Below, in pieces: positions 7,676 to 14,626 of a DNA stretch of 20,955 nt. The notes under the pieces are model-generated. The model saw only the letters and a program-made list of their open reading frames with translations. It had not been told where the DNA came from and made no database searches. A program made the translations under genes and the position numbers. The stretch is from CAZXEJ01 sp964639895 (GTDB lineage: Bacteria; Desulfobacterota_D; UBA1144; Nemesobacterales; JADFKM01): NCBI GenBank assembly GCA_964639895.1, contig CAZXEJ010000039.1:1-20955 (forward strand), written 5' to 3'. The first letter of the stretch is position 1, and the number at the start of each line of letters is the position of its first letter.

Positions 7676-8914
7676 TTACGCGGAGAAATCCACGCAGAGG
7701 ATATAGCTTCGTCCGTCTCCCCCGCGGAAGGGGGTCGATACGGTCACGCACAGGTTGCCGGAGGCCAGCGACACGTAGGGGTCACTCTGGAAATAATCGA
7801 GGCCAACCTCGCGCAACACGTAGTAGTAGGGCTTCAGGCTGTGGTTGCTGCCTATGGGCGTGGGGTAGAAGATGGGGTTCGGGGCCTTTAGGAACATGGG
7901 GCGGTTGAACACGGTGTCGGTCACCTGTATGCCGCTTGCATCGATCACGTAGGCGCACTCGACTATGCTGTATATGGGCACGATGTCGTGAAGCTTGGCG
8001 TTGAGCTTCTCCAGAGGCAGCGGCTCGAGTTGCCTGCGGATGTCCTTCATCACTAGGCGGAACTTCTGTTTCTCCGATCGTTTGCGGTGGAAGTTCTCCG
8101 TCGAGCGCTTGATGAACTTTCCCGCGAGCGAGTAGATCTTCTCGATCCCGAGCGACATCATCCCGTCGCGGTCGAGCACGGAGGGCTCTTCGAAGTAGTA
8201 TCCTTGCAGGAAGTCGGCCCCGCATTCGAGAGCCGCCAGAGCCGCCTCTTCGGTCTCGACCCCTTCGGCCACCACCAGCGACCCAAGCGTCCTGGCCAGA
8301 TTGACCAGCGAGCGGAACACCTGCTGCTTGTGGAAGTTGTCGGCTATCCCGGCCACGATGGAGCGGTCCACCTTTAGCAGCGATGGCTTGATGGTGGGTA
8401 TGCGGTCGAGGTTCGAATAGCCCTTGCCCACGTCGTCGAGCGCTATCAGGAAGCCGCGGCGCCTGAACGTGGCCAGGAACTCGGCCAAGGCGGCCTCGTC
8501 GCCGATGGCCGATTCCGGGATCTCGAGCGCTATGTTCGAGGGGTTTAGCCCCAGCTCGTCGACCAGCCTCACCAGCGAGTCGGTCCCATTCGATCCCTTG
8601 AGGATGAGCGACGAATGGAGGTTGAGAAAAAGGATAAGGTCCCACTTGTTCGTAGCGAGCCGCTTGAAGCTGCGAAGGGCCGTTTCGCTACAGATGGAGT
8701 CGAGGGAGGGGGCAGAGCCGGCCTTCTCGGCGTGGCTGAACAGCCTGTTCGGCGCTATCAGGGAGCCGCCCACCTCCTTGACGCCTCGCGAAAGTGCTTC
8801 GACCGCCACCACCTTCATCTGCTTTATCGATACGATGGGCTGGAAATATGTGACGATCTTGGGTGGTCTGTATCGGCTGGGAAACTTGAGTCCGGCGATA
8901 TTGCTTGCAATCAT
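7676..8914 (-). CDS. EAL-domain protein with C-terminal Cache/YkuI-like sensor
   Basis: A 412-residue cytoplasmic protein. Residues about 20-245 form an EAL domain (cyclic di-GMP phosphodiesterase fold) with E39-A-L-x-R43, N98, E131, D160-D161, K181-x-D183, E217 and Q237 all present, so metal and substrate ligands look intact. Loop 6, usually DDFGTGYSSL, reads DDVGKGYSNL, so dimer-dependent activation or activity may be altered. A helical linker (about 255-300) leads to a C-terminal domain with YYYVLRE, QSDPYVSLASG and TVSTPF, resembling the Cache/PAS-like YkuI C-terminal domain. It probably degrades or senses cyclic di-GMP under control of a small ligand. There is no GGDEF domain or membrane helix. 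It is divergent from the S24 repressor gene. Confidence 0.88.
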   Translation of the reverse strand: MIASNIAGLKFPSRYRPPKIVTYFQPIVSIKQMKVVAVEALSRGVKEVGGSLIAPNRLFSHAEKAGSAPSLDSICSETALRSFKRLATNKWDLILFLNLHSSLILKGSNGTDSLVRLVDELGLNPSNIALEIPESAIGDEAALAEFLATFRRRGFLIALDDVGKGYSNLDRIPTIKPSLLKVDRSIVAGIADNFHKQQVFRSLVNLARTLGSLVVAEGVETEEAALAALECGADFLQGYYFEEPSVLDRDGMMSLGIEKIYSLAGKFIKRSTENFHRKRSEKQKFRLVMKDIRRQLEPLPLEKLNAKLHDIVPIYSIVECAYVIDASGIQVTDTVFNRPMFLKAPNPIFYPTPIGSNHSLKPYYYVLREVGLDYFQSDPYVSLASGNLCVTVSTPFRGGDGRSYILCVDFSA

Positions 8915-8984
8915 CGTAGGTTACGCGGCCTCCCTGTGTTTACTCCACGAGCACGGGCCGGGTGTCGAGGGGGGCATGCCTTAA

Positions 8985-8993
8985 ATATTAGCA
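8985..8993 (-). promoter_or_regulatory. Extended -10 promoter of the EAL gene
   Basis: On the minus strand TGC followed by TAATAT (8985-8990) fits an extended -10 box inside a short AT-rich island (8981-9050). The transcript would start near 8978, about 64 nt before the ATG at 8914. No -35 hexamer is evident. Confidence 0.45.
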
Positions 8994-9262
8994 GAAAAAA
9001 ACAGATAAATCTAGAGTGTTAATGATAATACTTAAAGTTCCTTGTTAAGAAGATGCACTCTTCTCCCCAGCGCGCCGCGCGCGCGTGGGCGGGAGGGGGT
9101 GTCGGCTGTTTGAAACCTTTTTCCCACCTCGGGGGTTTACAACCATAGAGCCAAGGCCTAAAATCAACCATCCTCCTCCTTCTTTAAGAGCAGGCGAGCC
9201 CAGGGAGACCGCTCCCACGGGCTCGCTTCTCTTTTCCTCTCGCATCACAATAAACGAAGAAG

Positions 9263-9291
9263 TTGCCCCATCATTCATCATATGCTATGAT
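9263..9291 (+). promoter_or_regulatory. Promoter of the S24/CI-like repressor gene
   Basis: TTGCCC (9263-9268), a 17-bp spacer and TATGAT (9286-9291) form a sigma70-type promoter; transcription would start near 9298, 36 nt before the ATG at 9334. Confidence 0.55.
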
Positions 9292-9298
9292 GTATCAT
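9276..9298. promoter_or_regulatory. Overlapping palindromes on the repressor promoter (candidate operator)
   Basis: CATCATATGCTATGATG (9276-9292) is a perfect inverted repeat with 7-bp arms and a 3-bp centre. A second one, ATGAT-GT-ATCAT (9287-9298), overlaps it and reaches the transcription start. Together they cover the -10 box, as expected for self-repression by a dimeric CI/LexA-type protein. Confidence 0.55.
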
Positions 9299-9333
9299 GA
9301 AATCTATTGCCGAGAGGAGGAGTGGTACCGCAA

Positions 9334-9975
9334 ATGGGCCGTAAGAGTCGCTCCAGCAAGAGGGGCTTCGACACCGTGATAGAGAGGATCAAGCGCTACA
9401 AGCAGCTTCGCTACGACGTCGAGGTGGCCGGGCTGCTCGGGATGACGCAGTCGGCCTTCGCCGAGAGGAAGCGGCGCAACAGCATTCCCTACGAGGAACT
9501 GATCGAGTTCTGCGACCGTGAGGGCATACCCTACGACTGGCTGCTCGAGGGCAAGGGCGCCGAGCCTGCGGCCAGCAGCTTCTCGAAGATAAACGTCTAC
9601 GCCATGGCCGGGGCGGGCGACGGCAGGGACTTCGAGCAGATGGAGCCCATCGAGACCATAGTGCTCCCTTCGCAATACAGCCCGCCCAACATCGTGGCAC
9701 TCAAGGTGCGCGGCGAGAGTATGGAGCCCACCATCTATGACGGCGCCGTCGTGGGAGTCGACCCCGACGACCGTCAGATCGTAAACGGCAAGGTCTACGC
9801 CGTATGGATTCCCTACGAGGGGGCGGTAATAAAGCGGGTGTTCATAGACCACGAGAAGCTGGTGTTGAAATCGGACAACGAGCGCTTCCCCGCTTTCTCC
9901 ATACCCCTCGACGAGATCCGCGACAGGGAAAACATCATCATAGGGCGCGTCACCTGGGTCGTACAGAAGATATAG
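9334..9975 (+). CDS. CI-type HTH repressor with LexA-like S24 autopeptidase domain
   Basis: A 213-residue protein. Residues about 10-75 match the phage CI repressor helix-turn-helix family (MTQSAFAERKRRNSIPYEELIEFCDREGIPYDWLLEGKG pattern, given here in part). Residues about 86-213 form a Peptidase S24 domain with Ser129 in GESMEPTI, Lys167 in AVIKRV and a candidate Ala92-Gly93 cleavage site (AMAGAG). It should bind DNA as a dimer and be inactivated by self-cleavage, classically stimulated by RecA filaments after DNA damage. ATG 9334 is the likely start (AGGAGG at 9315-9320, a slightly long 13-nt gap); TTG 9307 would add nine residues. No prophage genes lie nearby, so it is probably a host stress regulator or a domesticated phage repressor. 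Confidence 0.92.
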   Translation: MGRKSRSSKRGFDTVIERIKRYKQLRYDVEVAGLLGMTQSAFAERKRRNSIPYEELIEFCDREGIPYDWLLEGKGAEPAASSFSKINVYAMAGAGDGRDFEQMEPIETIVLPSQYSPPNIVALKVRGESMEPTIYDGAVVGVDPDDRQIVNGKVYAVWIPYEGAVIKRVFIDHEKLVLKSDNERFPAFSIPLDEIRDRENIIIGRVTWVVQKI

Positions 9976-10835
9976 CCCAAGGTTCACCCACCGCTGTGGG
10001 GGGTCGTCGCCACATAGTGGTGAGGGTTCCTTGCGCAGAGGGCACGTGTGCCCCTTGCCGGGCCTGCCGCGGATGGGCTCGTGGTGTAGCAGCGACGTTT
10101 CCGCTCGTGCGGAATGGAGTGCGGAGGGGGAAGAGGCGCGCCGAGCACACGTGCGGTGTCGGTGCGTTTCATCTCCTTGTTGCACCGGCTGTTTGCTTCT
10201 CCACCTTCTTCCTTCCCCGCCGTGGCTCTGTGTGTGGGTGCAGCGAAGTCTATTCCGGAGCGGAGAGGGATGGGAGTGCCCGGCTGGGGGGAGAATCCCT
10301 GCCAGATCACGGGATTCAGCCGTGCGCTAGGGGTGCCTGGGACATGCCGAAGCGGTGCCCGTGGGTCAGGGCCCGCTGACGTGGGCGATGTCTCGTCGGG
10401 TCGGCGTCCTCGGCGGAGGCCCGATGCAGGTGTCCCGAATGCGGGGCGAACGTGCCTCAGGGTGCATCCCCCACGTGTGTGCGTGTGGCGTCGCAACGTG
10501 GTCCCTGCCTCGGCGCGCCGGTTGGGAGGCGGGCCTCTTCTTCTCCCCCCACCTGCGTCCTCGCAGGTCGAGGGGGGAAGGTCCTTGCCGGCTGTGCCCC
10601 CTCTATGCGGGGGCTCGCACACCTCTTGGGGTTCACCTCGCCTGTTGAAGATCGCTGGAGCCCGATGCGGCTCCCCGGTGCGGCGTGGGTACGTGTGGTT
10701 CTACGTTTTTCTCTATCGCGCCCCAGGGTGGGGTAGCACGTCAATTGCGCGCTCTACTTGTCCCTTGGTTCTGGCTCCGGGGAGATGCAGGCGGCCCCTC
10801 GTAACAGGGCCGTTGCGTGGTTCGCCACGGCAGGC
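9976..10835. other. Gene-free GC-rich region
   Basis: No translation here resembles a protein family and none has a placed ribosome-binding site. Local structure includes a hairpin GAATCCC (10293-10299) / GGGATTC (10311-10317) with an outer GGCT/AGCC pair. Searches by eye for RNase P, SRP RNA and tmRNA core motifs were negative. Confidence 0.5.
9987..10000 (+). terminator. Small hairpin after the repressor gene
   Basis: CCCAC-CGCT-GTGGG lies 11 nt after the stop codon and could fold as a 5-bp hairpin. A G run, not a T run, follows, so terminator function is weakly supported. Confidence 0.25.
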
Positions 10836-10865
10836 TTGACTTTTTCGTCTCGTAGGTGCTAGTAT
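10836..10865 (+). promoter_or_regulatory. Promoter of the candidate noncoding RNA
   Basis: TTGACT (10836-10841), an 18-bp spacer and TAGTAT (10860-10865) form a good sigma70 promoter with no gene downstream on the same strand for more than 2 kb. Predicted transcription start is near 10872. Confidence 0.6.
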
Positions 10866-10871
10866 CTAGGT

Positions 10872-11085
10872 TTAAGGCGCCCCCGGGCCAGTAAAAGCTG
10901 ATTGGGGGCAAGCGTTAGACCAGCCCGGGGGACTTAGAGGTATAAAGAGAATCTGACTACTAGTCCATCCCCGACCCAACCGCCCGGGAGCAGCCGCGGC
11001 GGGGTTTGTGCCCTCCCAGAGTGTACGTTTGTACAGGTTGAAGAGAGACACGCCAGAGGCCTGACGGTTTTGTCGGCCTCCTTAA
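10872..11085 (+). ncRNA. Candidate structured noncoding RNA, about 214 nt
   Basis: The predicted transcript from the promoter at 10836-10865 begins TTAAGG (10872-10877), and CCTTAA at 11080-11085 can pair with it to close the molecule. Inside are a 9-bp perfect stem CCCCCGGGC/GCCCGGGGG (10880-10888 with 10923-10931), a TGTAC-GTTT-GTACA hairpin (11022-11035) and a 3' hairpin GAGGCC-GAC / GTC-GGCCTC with one bulged T (11056-11080). It has no protein-like frame. A closed end-to-end fold of this size recalls 6S RNA in shape only; I do not recognise the family. No strong T tract marks the 3' end. Confidence 0.45.
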
Positions 11086-11087
11086 TA

Positions 11088-11096
11088 AGTATAACA
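11088..11096 (-). promoter_or_regulatory. Extended -10 box facing back into the candidate RNA
   Basis: On the minus strand TGT followed by TATACT (11088-11093) is a good extended -10 element, with predicted start near 11081. It would transcribe the complement of the candidate RNA. AAGGAGG occurs at 11083-11077 on this strand, but no start codon follows at a usable distance. Confidence 0.4.
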
Positions 11097-11423
11097 TAAT
11101 AAATCGGCGTTGCCGGAGACGGAGGCCCCCTCGGCGTCGACGGGGGGTATCGCGCCGTCGTCCCCAGCGGGCGACCGGCGCCGCGGGCGTGGGGATGTAG
11201 CCGCGCGTTGGAGGGATGGGAGGGCCGAGGGCGGTTCCGGCGGTCCCCCGGAGGCCGGATGGCGGCGTGTTGTGGCAGGGGGGAGAGCTCCGCTCTCCGA
11301 CATGGACTGACTATGCTGCGCCGACATCCGCCTCTCTGCAGGGTCGGGCGCCGGCGGTGCTCACGTGTGCCTGCGGCCGTGGGCGCGTGAGGCTGCTGCC
11401 CGGTTACTGGGGGCATTCCCAGC
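11097..11423. other. Gene-free spacer downstream of the methyltransferase gene
   Basis: A 327-bp GC-rich gap. The frames crossing it (including one on the minus strand from 11416) are rich in Arg, Pro and Ser and show no family features. No terminator with a T tract is visible for the minus-strand gene ending at 11424. Confidence 0.5.
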
Positions 11424-12911
11424 CTAGGAGACGGCGCCCGACCTCGAGCTCTTCGTCACGACGGCCACCATGCATACGGCCCGCGTGTCGAGCTTTATCT
11501 TTTCCGGCGTCGAAGCGAAACGCGAGCTCATGAACAGTGTGTCGAGGTCCTTCTGCACCCTGTGGCGCGGGCGCCATTCGAGCACGCACTCCATGAACAT
11601 CCGGGCCGGGTTCCTGCGGTGGAGAGAGCTTATGTAGAGCTTTCCGCCGTTGCACAGCAGTTCGTGTGCGCTGTCGACCAGCCTCAGGAGGGCCGTGTCG
11701 GTGAGGTAGTCGGGCAGGGTCGTGCAGTAGATCATGTCCTGGGGGTCGAGCGGCTCCAGGTCGCCTCCTTGCTGGAACTTGACTAGCCTTAGGTGGTCTT
11801 CGAGACCCAGCTCTTCGATGCGCCTTCCCAGGCGCGACAGCGCGACCGGGTCGTAGTCGATGATCGTCGTTTTGAGCTTTGCGGGCTCTCGCAGGACGGC
11901 GTAGGCCTCGAATACCTCGTCGGCGGGACCCGGGGATACGGCCGTCACCCTTACGCGAGGCTTCCGGCTCGTCGTCACACACCTCAGTATCTCGTCGCGC
12001 ATGAGATTCTTTCTGTACCTTGCGGCGTGCATGGGCTCGACGTTGAGGAAACACCAGTCAAGAAGCGGTCCTATCCTTCCTCTCCCGTCGGGCTCGTTGC
12101 GGTAGATGATCTCCAGCATGTCGTAGTCCATCGGATAGCCGCGGGGCTTCGAATAGAGACGCTCGGCCGTGGTCGTAAGGAGCACGTAGGGGAGGATCTC
12201 CTGCTGCAGCGTCGGCGCGAGGCCGTCTACCAGTTCGGGGTCGGCGTCGGAGAGCTCGCGGCCCAGGAGGTGTATGAATTGGCGGAAGTATTCGAACGTG
12301 CGTCGTGCCCTCTCCGGGGGAACGACGTTTCCGTTCTCGAGCGCGTCGGTCTCGGCCGCATACATGGCCCGTTTGAAGTCGCCCACCAGGGCCGCAAGCC
12401 TGGTGCGCACGTGGGCCTCGCGCGTGGAGAGTTGGTCGGGCTCGGCTACGCGTGGTGTGTGTGGTGGGAGCCGTCGTGAGGCCAGGCGGTTTGATATGCT
12501 CGCGGCAAGGGCCTTGTAGAAGCGCGCGCCGAAGGCGGGATCGGAATGCATCTTCTTCTTGAGAACGGCGTAGGGTACTGTGATGACCTTCGTCCTGCAA
12601 AGGGCCTTCACCACGGTCGGGGGGGAGTTTCCTTCGAGAAGGGGCGTCTCGCCCACAACGTCGCCGGGTCCTAGCTCGATGGGGCCGCCGTTGGAGGAGC
12701 CCGGAGCCGGCTCCATTCCAAGCAGCCCGTCCACGATGATCATGAACGACTCCGGCGGCCGGCCGCCGCGGAACAGCTGGGCGTTCTCGCCCATGTCCAC
12801 GAACGTACCGTTGGACTTTATCCACATGAGGTCGCCCATGGTGAGTATGTGCGTGGATGAGAAGGGGCCGCGAAGTGGCTTCTTTTCTCTACCTGCTTCT
12901 CGAGCCTGCAT
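11424..12911 (-). CDS. Cyclic-nucleotide-binding domain fused to PhcB-like methyltransferase
   Basis: A 495-residue protein. Residues about 17-145 have the cyclic-nucleotide-binding (CRP-type) fold pattern, with the G-D-x-x-G-E cassette as GPGDVVGE (81-88); the cassette Arg that normally holds the phosphate is not seen (LLEGNSPPTVVKAL), so ligand binding may differ from cAMP. There is no HTH. Residues about 245-495 match the SAM-dependent methyltransferase family annotated for 3-hydroxypalmitate methyl ester synthesis (PhcB-like): SKPRGYPMDYDMLEIIY (254-270), variant SAM loop AVSPGPADEV (324-333), acidic IDYD (351-354), DYL (401-403) and NGGKLYISS (421-429). A quorum-signal or fatty-acid methyl ester role is inference. 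The start is ATG 12911 with GGAG 5 nt upstream; an in-frame extension to 12986 is unlikely. Confidence 0.82.
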   Translation of the reverse strand: MQAREAGREKKPLRGPFSSTHILTMGDLMWIKSNGTFVDMGENAQLFRGGRPPESFMIIVDGLLGMEPAPGSSNGGPIELGPGDVVGETPLLEGNSPPTVVKALCRTKVITVPYAVLKKKMHSDPAFGARFYKALAASISNRLASRRLPPHTPRVAEPDQLSTREAHVRTRLAALVGDFKRAMYAAETDALENGNVVPPERARRTFEYFRQFIHLLGRELSDADPELVDGLAPTLQQEILPYVLLTTTAERLYSKPRGYPMDYDMLEIIYRNEPDGRGRIGPLLDWCFLNVEPMHAARYRKNLMRDEILRCVTTSRKPRVRVTAVSPGPADEVFEAYAVLREPAKLKTTIIDYDPVALSRLGRRIEELGLEDHLRLVKFQQGGDLEPLDPQDMIYCTTLPDYLTDTALLRLVDSAHELLCNGGKLYISSLHRRNPARMFMECVLEWRPRHRVQKDLDTLFMSSRFASTPEKIKLDTRAVCMVAVVTKSSRSGAVS

Positions 12912-13004
12912 CGATTCTCCCTCTGGTCTCGTACGTCCTCCCCCGTAGGGGTGACGCCGGCTGCGGTGCTTGGGCCGAAGCCTCAACCGTGGTAGGGCAA
13001 TTTA

Positions 13005-13019
13005 CGTGCCATTTGCACG
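13005..13019. promoter_or_regulatory. Inverted repeat between divergent genes
   Basis: CGTGC-CATTT-GCACG is a perfect 5-bp inverted repeat with a 5-bp spacer. It lies between the methyltransferase gene (minus) and trxB (plus), next to a TAAATT box on the minus strand (12999-13004) that could be the methyltransferase -10. It may be an operator, but the arms are short. Confidence 0.3.
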
Positions 13020-13044
13020 CTCGCCCCCCTCCCCCCGCGCATCC

Positions 13045-13072
13045 TTGAAAATGTCCGATCCGGATGTACCAT
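13045..13072 (+). promoter_or_regulatory. Promoter of trxB
   Basis: TTGAAA (13045-13050), a 16-bp spacer and TACCAT (13067-13072). Transcription would start near 13079. This places the ATG at 13064 inside the promoter, supporting the GTG at 13109 as the true start. Confidence 0.45.
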
Positions 13073-13108
13073 AACTACTTGACCCCGCCGTTCAGTGGAG
13101 GAGAAGAA

Positions 13109-14059
13109 GTGGATGAACAAAAGGAGCTCAAGCGCAACTACAAGGTCGTGATCATCGGCTCCGGCCCCGCCGGTCTTACGGCCGCCATCTATGCGGCCAG
13201 GGCCAACCTCGAGCCGCTGGTCTTCGAGGGCTACCAGGCCGGCGGGCAGCTTACCATCACCACCGAGGTGGAGAACTACCCGGGCTTCGAGAACGGTATC
13301 ATGGGCCCCGAGCTCATGGAGCGGATGCGGAAGCAGGCGCAGCGTTTCGGCGCCCGCTGCCTGCTCCTGGACGTCACCCGCGTGGACCTTTCGCAGAGGC
13401 CCTTCACCGTGGAGGCCGGTGACACCACCGTATCGGCCGAGACGCTCATCATAGCCACCGGCGCCTCGGCACGCACGCTCGGTCTTCCCTCGGAGAAGGA
13501 GCTCCTCGGCTACGGCGTCTCCATGTGCGCCACCTGCGACGGCTTCTTCTTCAAGGACAAGGAGCTCATCGTCGTCGGCGGTGGCGATACGGCCATGGAG
13601 GAAGCGATATACCTTACGAAGTTCGCCTCCAAGGTGACCGTCGTACACAGGCGCGACAAGCTCAGGGCGTCGAAGATAATGCAGGAGCGGGCCTTCAAGA
13701 ACCCCAAGATCGAGTTCATATGGGACACCGTGCTCGAGGAGATCATAGGCGATCGCGACGCCGGGGTACGGGCCGTGAGACTGAAAAATGTCAAAACGGG
13801 CGAGGTTTGGGACAAAAATTGTCAAGGTGTGTTCATCGCCATCGGACACTCCCCGAACACGGAGCTGTTCCGAGGCCAGCTCGAGATGGACGAGGGAGGC
13901 TACATAAAGACCAAGTGTGATTCCACGGCGACGAGCGTCCCAGGGGTGTTCGCAGCGGGCGACGTTCAGGACAAGAAGTTCCGCCAGGCCGTAACGGCGG
14001 CGGGCACGGGGTGCATGGCCGCGATCGAGGCCGAAAGGTTCCTCGAGGCCCAAGGCTAG
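13109..14059 (+). CDS. trxB: Thioredoxin reductase
   Basis: A 316-residue FAD/NADPH disulfide reductase of the low-molecular-weight bacterial type. It shows the FAD loop GSGPAG (17-22), the redox-active C140-A-T-C143-D pair, the NADPH loop GGGDTA (157-162) followed by the HRR phosphate-binding motif, and the C-terminal GVFAAGDVQDKKFRQAVTAAG FAD motif. It reduces thioredoxin in the cytoplasm. I choose GTG 13109 because GGAGG (13097-13101) lies 7 nt upstream; ATG 13064 would add 15 residues and falls in the promoter. No thioredoxin gene is adjacent. A short AT-rich, Lys/Asn-coding patch (13785-13828) stands out from the GC-rich gene but is in frame and within a permissive region. Tail sequence is normal. 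Confidence 0.96.
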   Translation: MDEQKELKRNYKVVIIGSGPAGLTAAIYAARANLEPLVFEGYQAGGQLTITTEVENYPGFENGIMGPELMERMRKQAQRFGARCLLLDVTRVDLSQRPFTVEAGDTTVSAETLIIATGASARTLGLPSEKELLGYGVSMCATCDGFFFKDKELIVVGGGDTAMEEAIYLTKFASKVTVVHRRDKLRASKIMQERAFKNPKIEFIWDTVLEEIIGDRDAGVRAVRLKNVKTGEVWDKNCQGVFIAIGHSPNTELFRGQLEMDEGGYIKTKCDSTATSVPGVFAAGDVQDKKFRQAVTAAGTGCMAAIEAERFLEAQG

Positions 14060-14626
14060 GGCCGCGTCCGGAGTACTATCCCACGTTCTAATACCCCCTT
14101 ACGGCGTGTGACGGCGCGCGAGGGGATGTGGAAGCCCGGCAGGCACCGTAGGGCCCCTCCTCCGCCCGGGATCCGCCGAGGCGGTGGTAGCGCCTTGGGT
14201 CGACGTACAGCGCGTCGGTTGGGGTAAGGGTAACGTCTCTAACCCCTTGACGGGCCGGTTGCAGGGGGCGGCGTCGTGGGGCCCCTCGCGAGGACCTCCT
14301 CTTTCTGCTGCGCCGGTGTTCGCCCTCCTCCCCGCATCCGGCCGCCCACGCGTGAAGGGAACGCCGCGTACCCGCGCCTCCCCGGGTTACGGCGAGGTCT
14401 CCCACCGCATTCACGGCTCGATACGTCACGGCCACGCGTCCCCTCCTTTCGCCTCGGCTCCCGCGCCGAACTGGGGACTTCCTCCCCTTTTCCACCCCTC
14501 CTGGGGCAGCGGCTCCCGTCCACCCGCCCTTCCCCTGCGCTCGCCGTTCTACTCCCGGCCCCCTGGGTGCGGCACGTATAATTAAGGTAGGGAGACCATC
14601 GTGCCAACCCGGGGGGTGACGGGTCC
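14060..14626. other. Gene-free GC-rich spacer
   Basis: This 567-bp gap between trxB and the next plus-strand gene contains no convincing frame. It is rich in C-runs on the plus strand (14400-14560). A -10 box lies at its right end (14577-14582). No clear trxB terminator is seen. Confidence 0.5.
14577..14582 (+). promoter_or_regulatory. Consensus -10 box before the FAD oxidoreductase gene
   Basis: TATAAT matches the sigma70 -10 consensus exactly and stands in an otherwise very GC-rich spacer, 44 nt before the GTG start codon. The -35 region at the proper distance (CCCGGC) is poor, so an activator may be needed. Confidence 0.45.

Noticed and set aside
7600..7680. Cobalamin-riboswitch-like GGAATCCGCCG string near the EAL 3' end
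   Set aside because: Only a fragment resembles the consensus, it is not upstream of a gene in the right orientation, and the other conserved boxes are missing.
6812..7891. 359-residue plus-strand frame in the gene-free region after thiolase
   Set aside because: Arg/Pro/Ser-rich without protein character, and its end runs antisense into the EAL gene.
9307..9975. Prophage remnant, because of the CI-type repressor
   Set aside because: No integrase, Cro, structural gene or attachment-site repeat lies on either side; a lone S24 regulator does not make a prophage.
10934..11416. 160-residue minus-strand frame downstream of the methyltransferase
   Set aside because: No ribosome-binding site, low-complexity translation, and it overlaps the structured candidate RNA.
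9976..11423. RNase P RNA, SRP RNA or tmRNA in the long gene-free region
   Set aside because: The core conserved strings of these RNAs (for example the RNase P GAGGAAAGUC segment, the SRP GGUCAGG/GGAAGGAAGCAGCC loop, the tmRNA T-arm with CCA end) were not found on either strand by eye.
12983..14053. 356-residue minus-strand frame opposite trxB
   Set aside because: Antisense shadow of trxB, caused by GC-biased third positions; no ribosome-binding site or family features.
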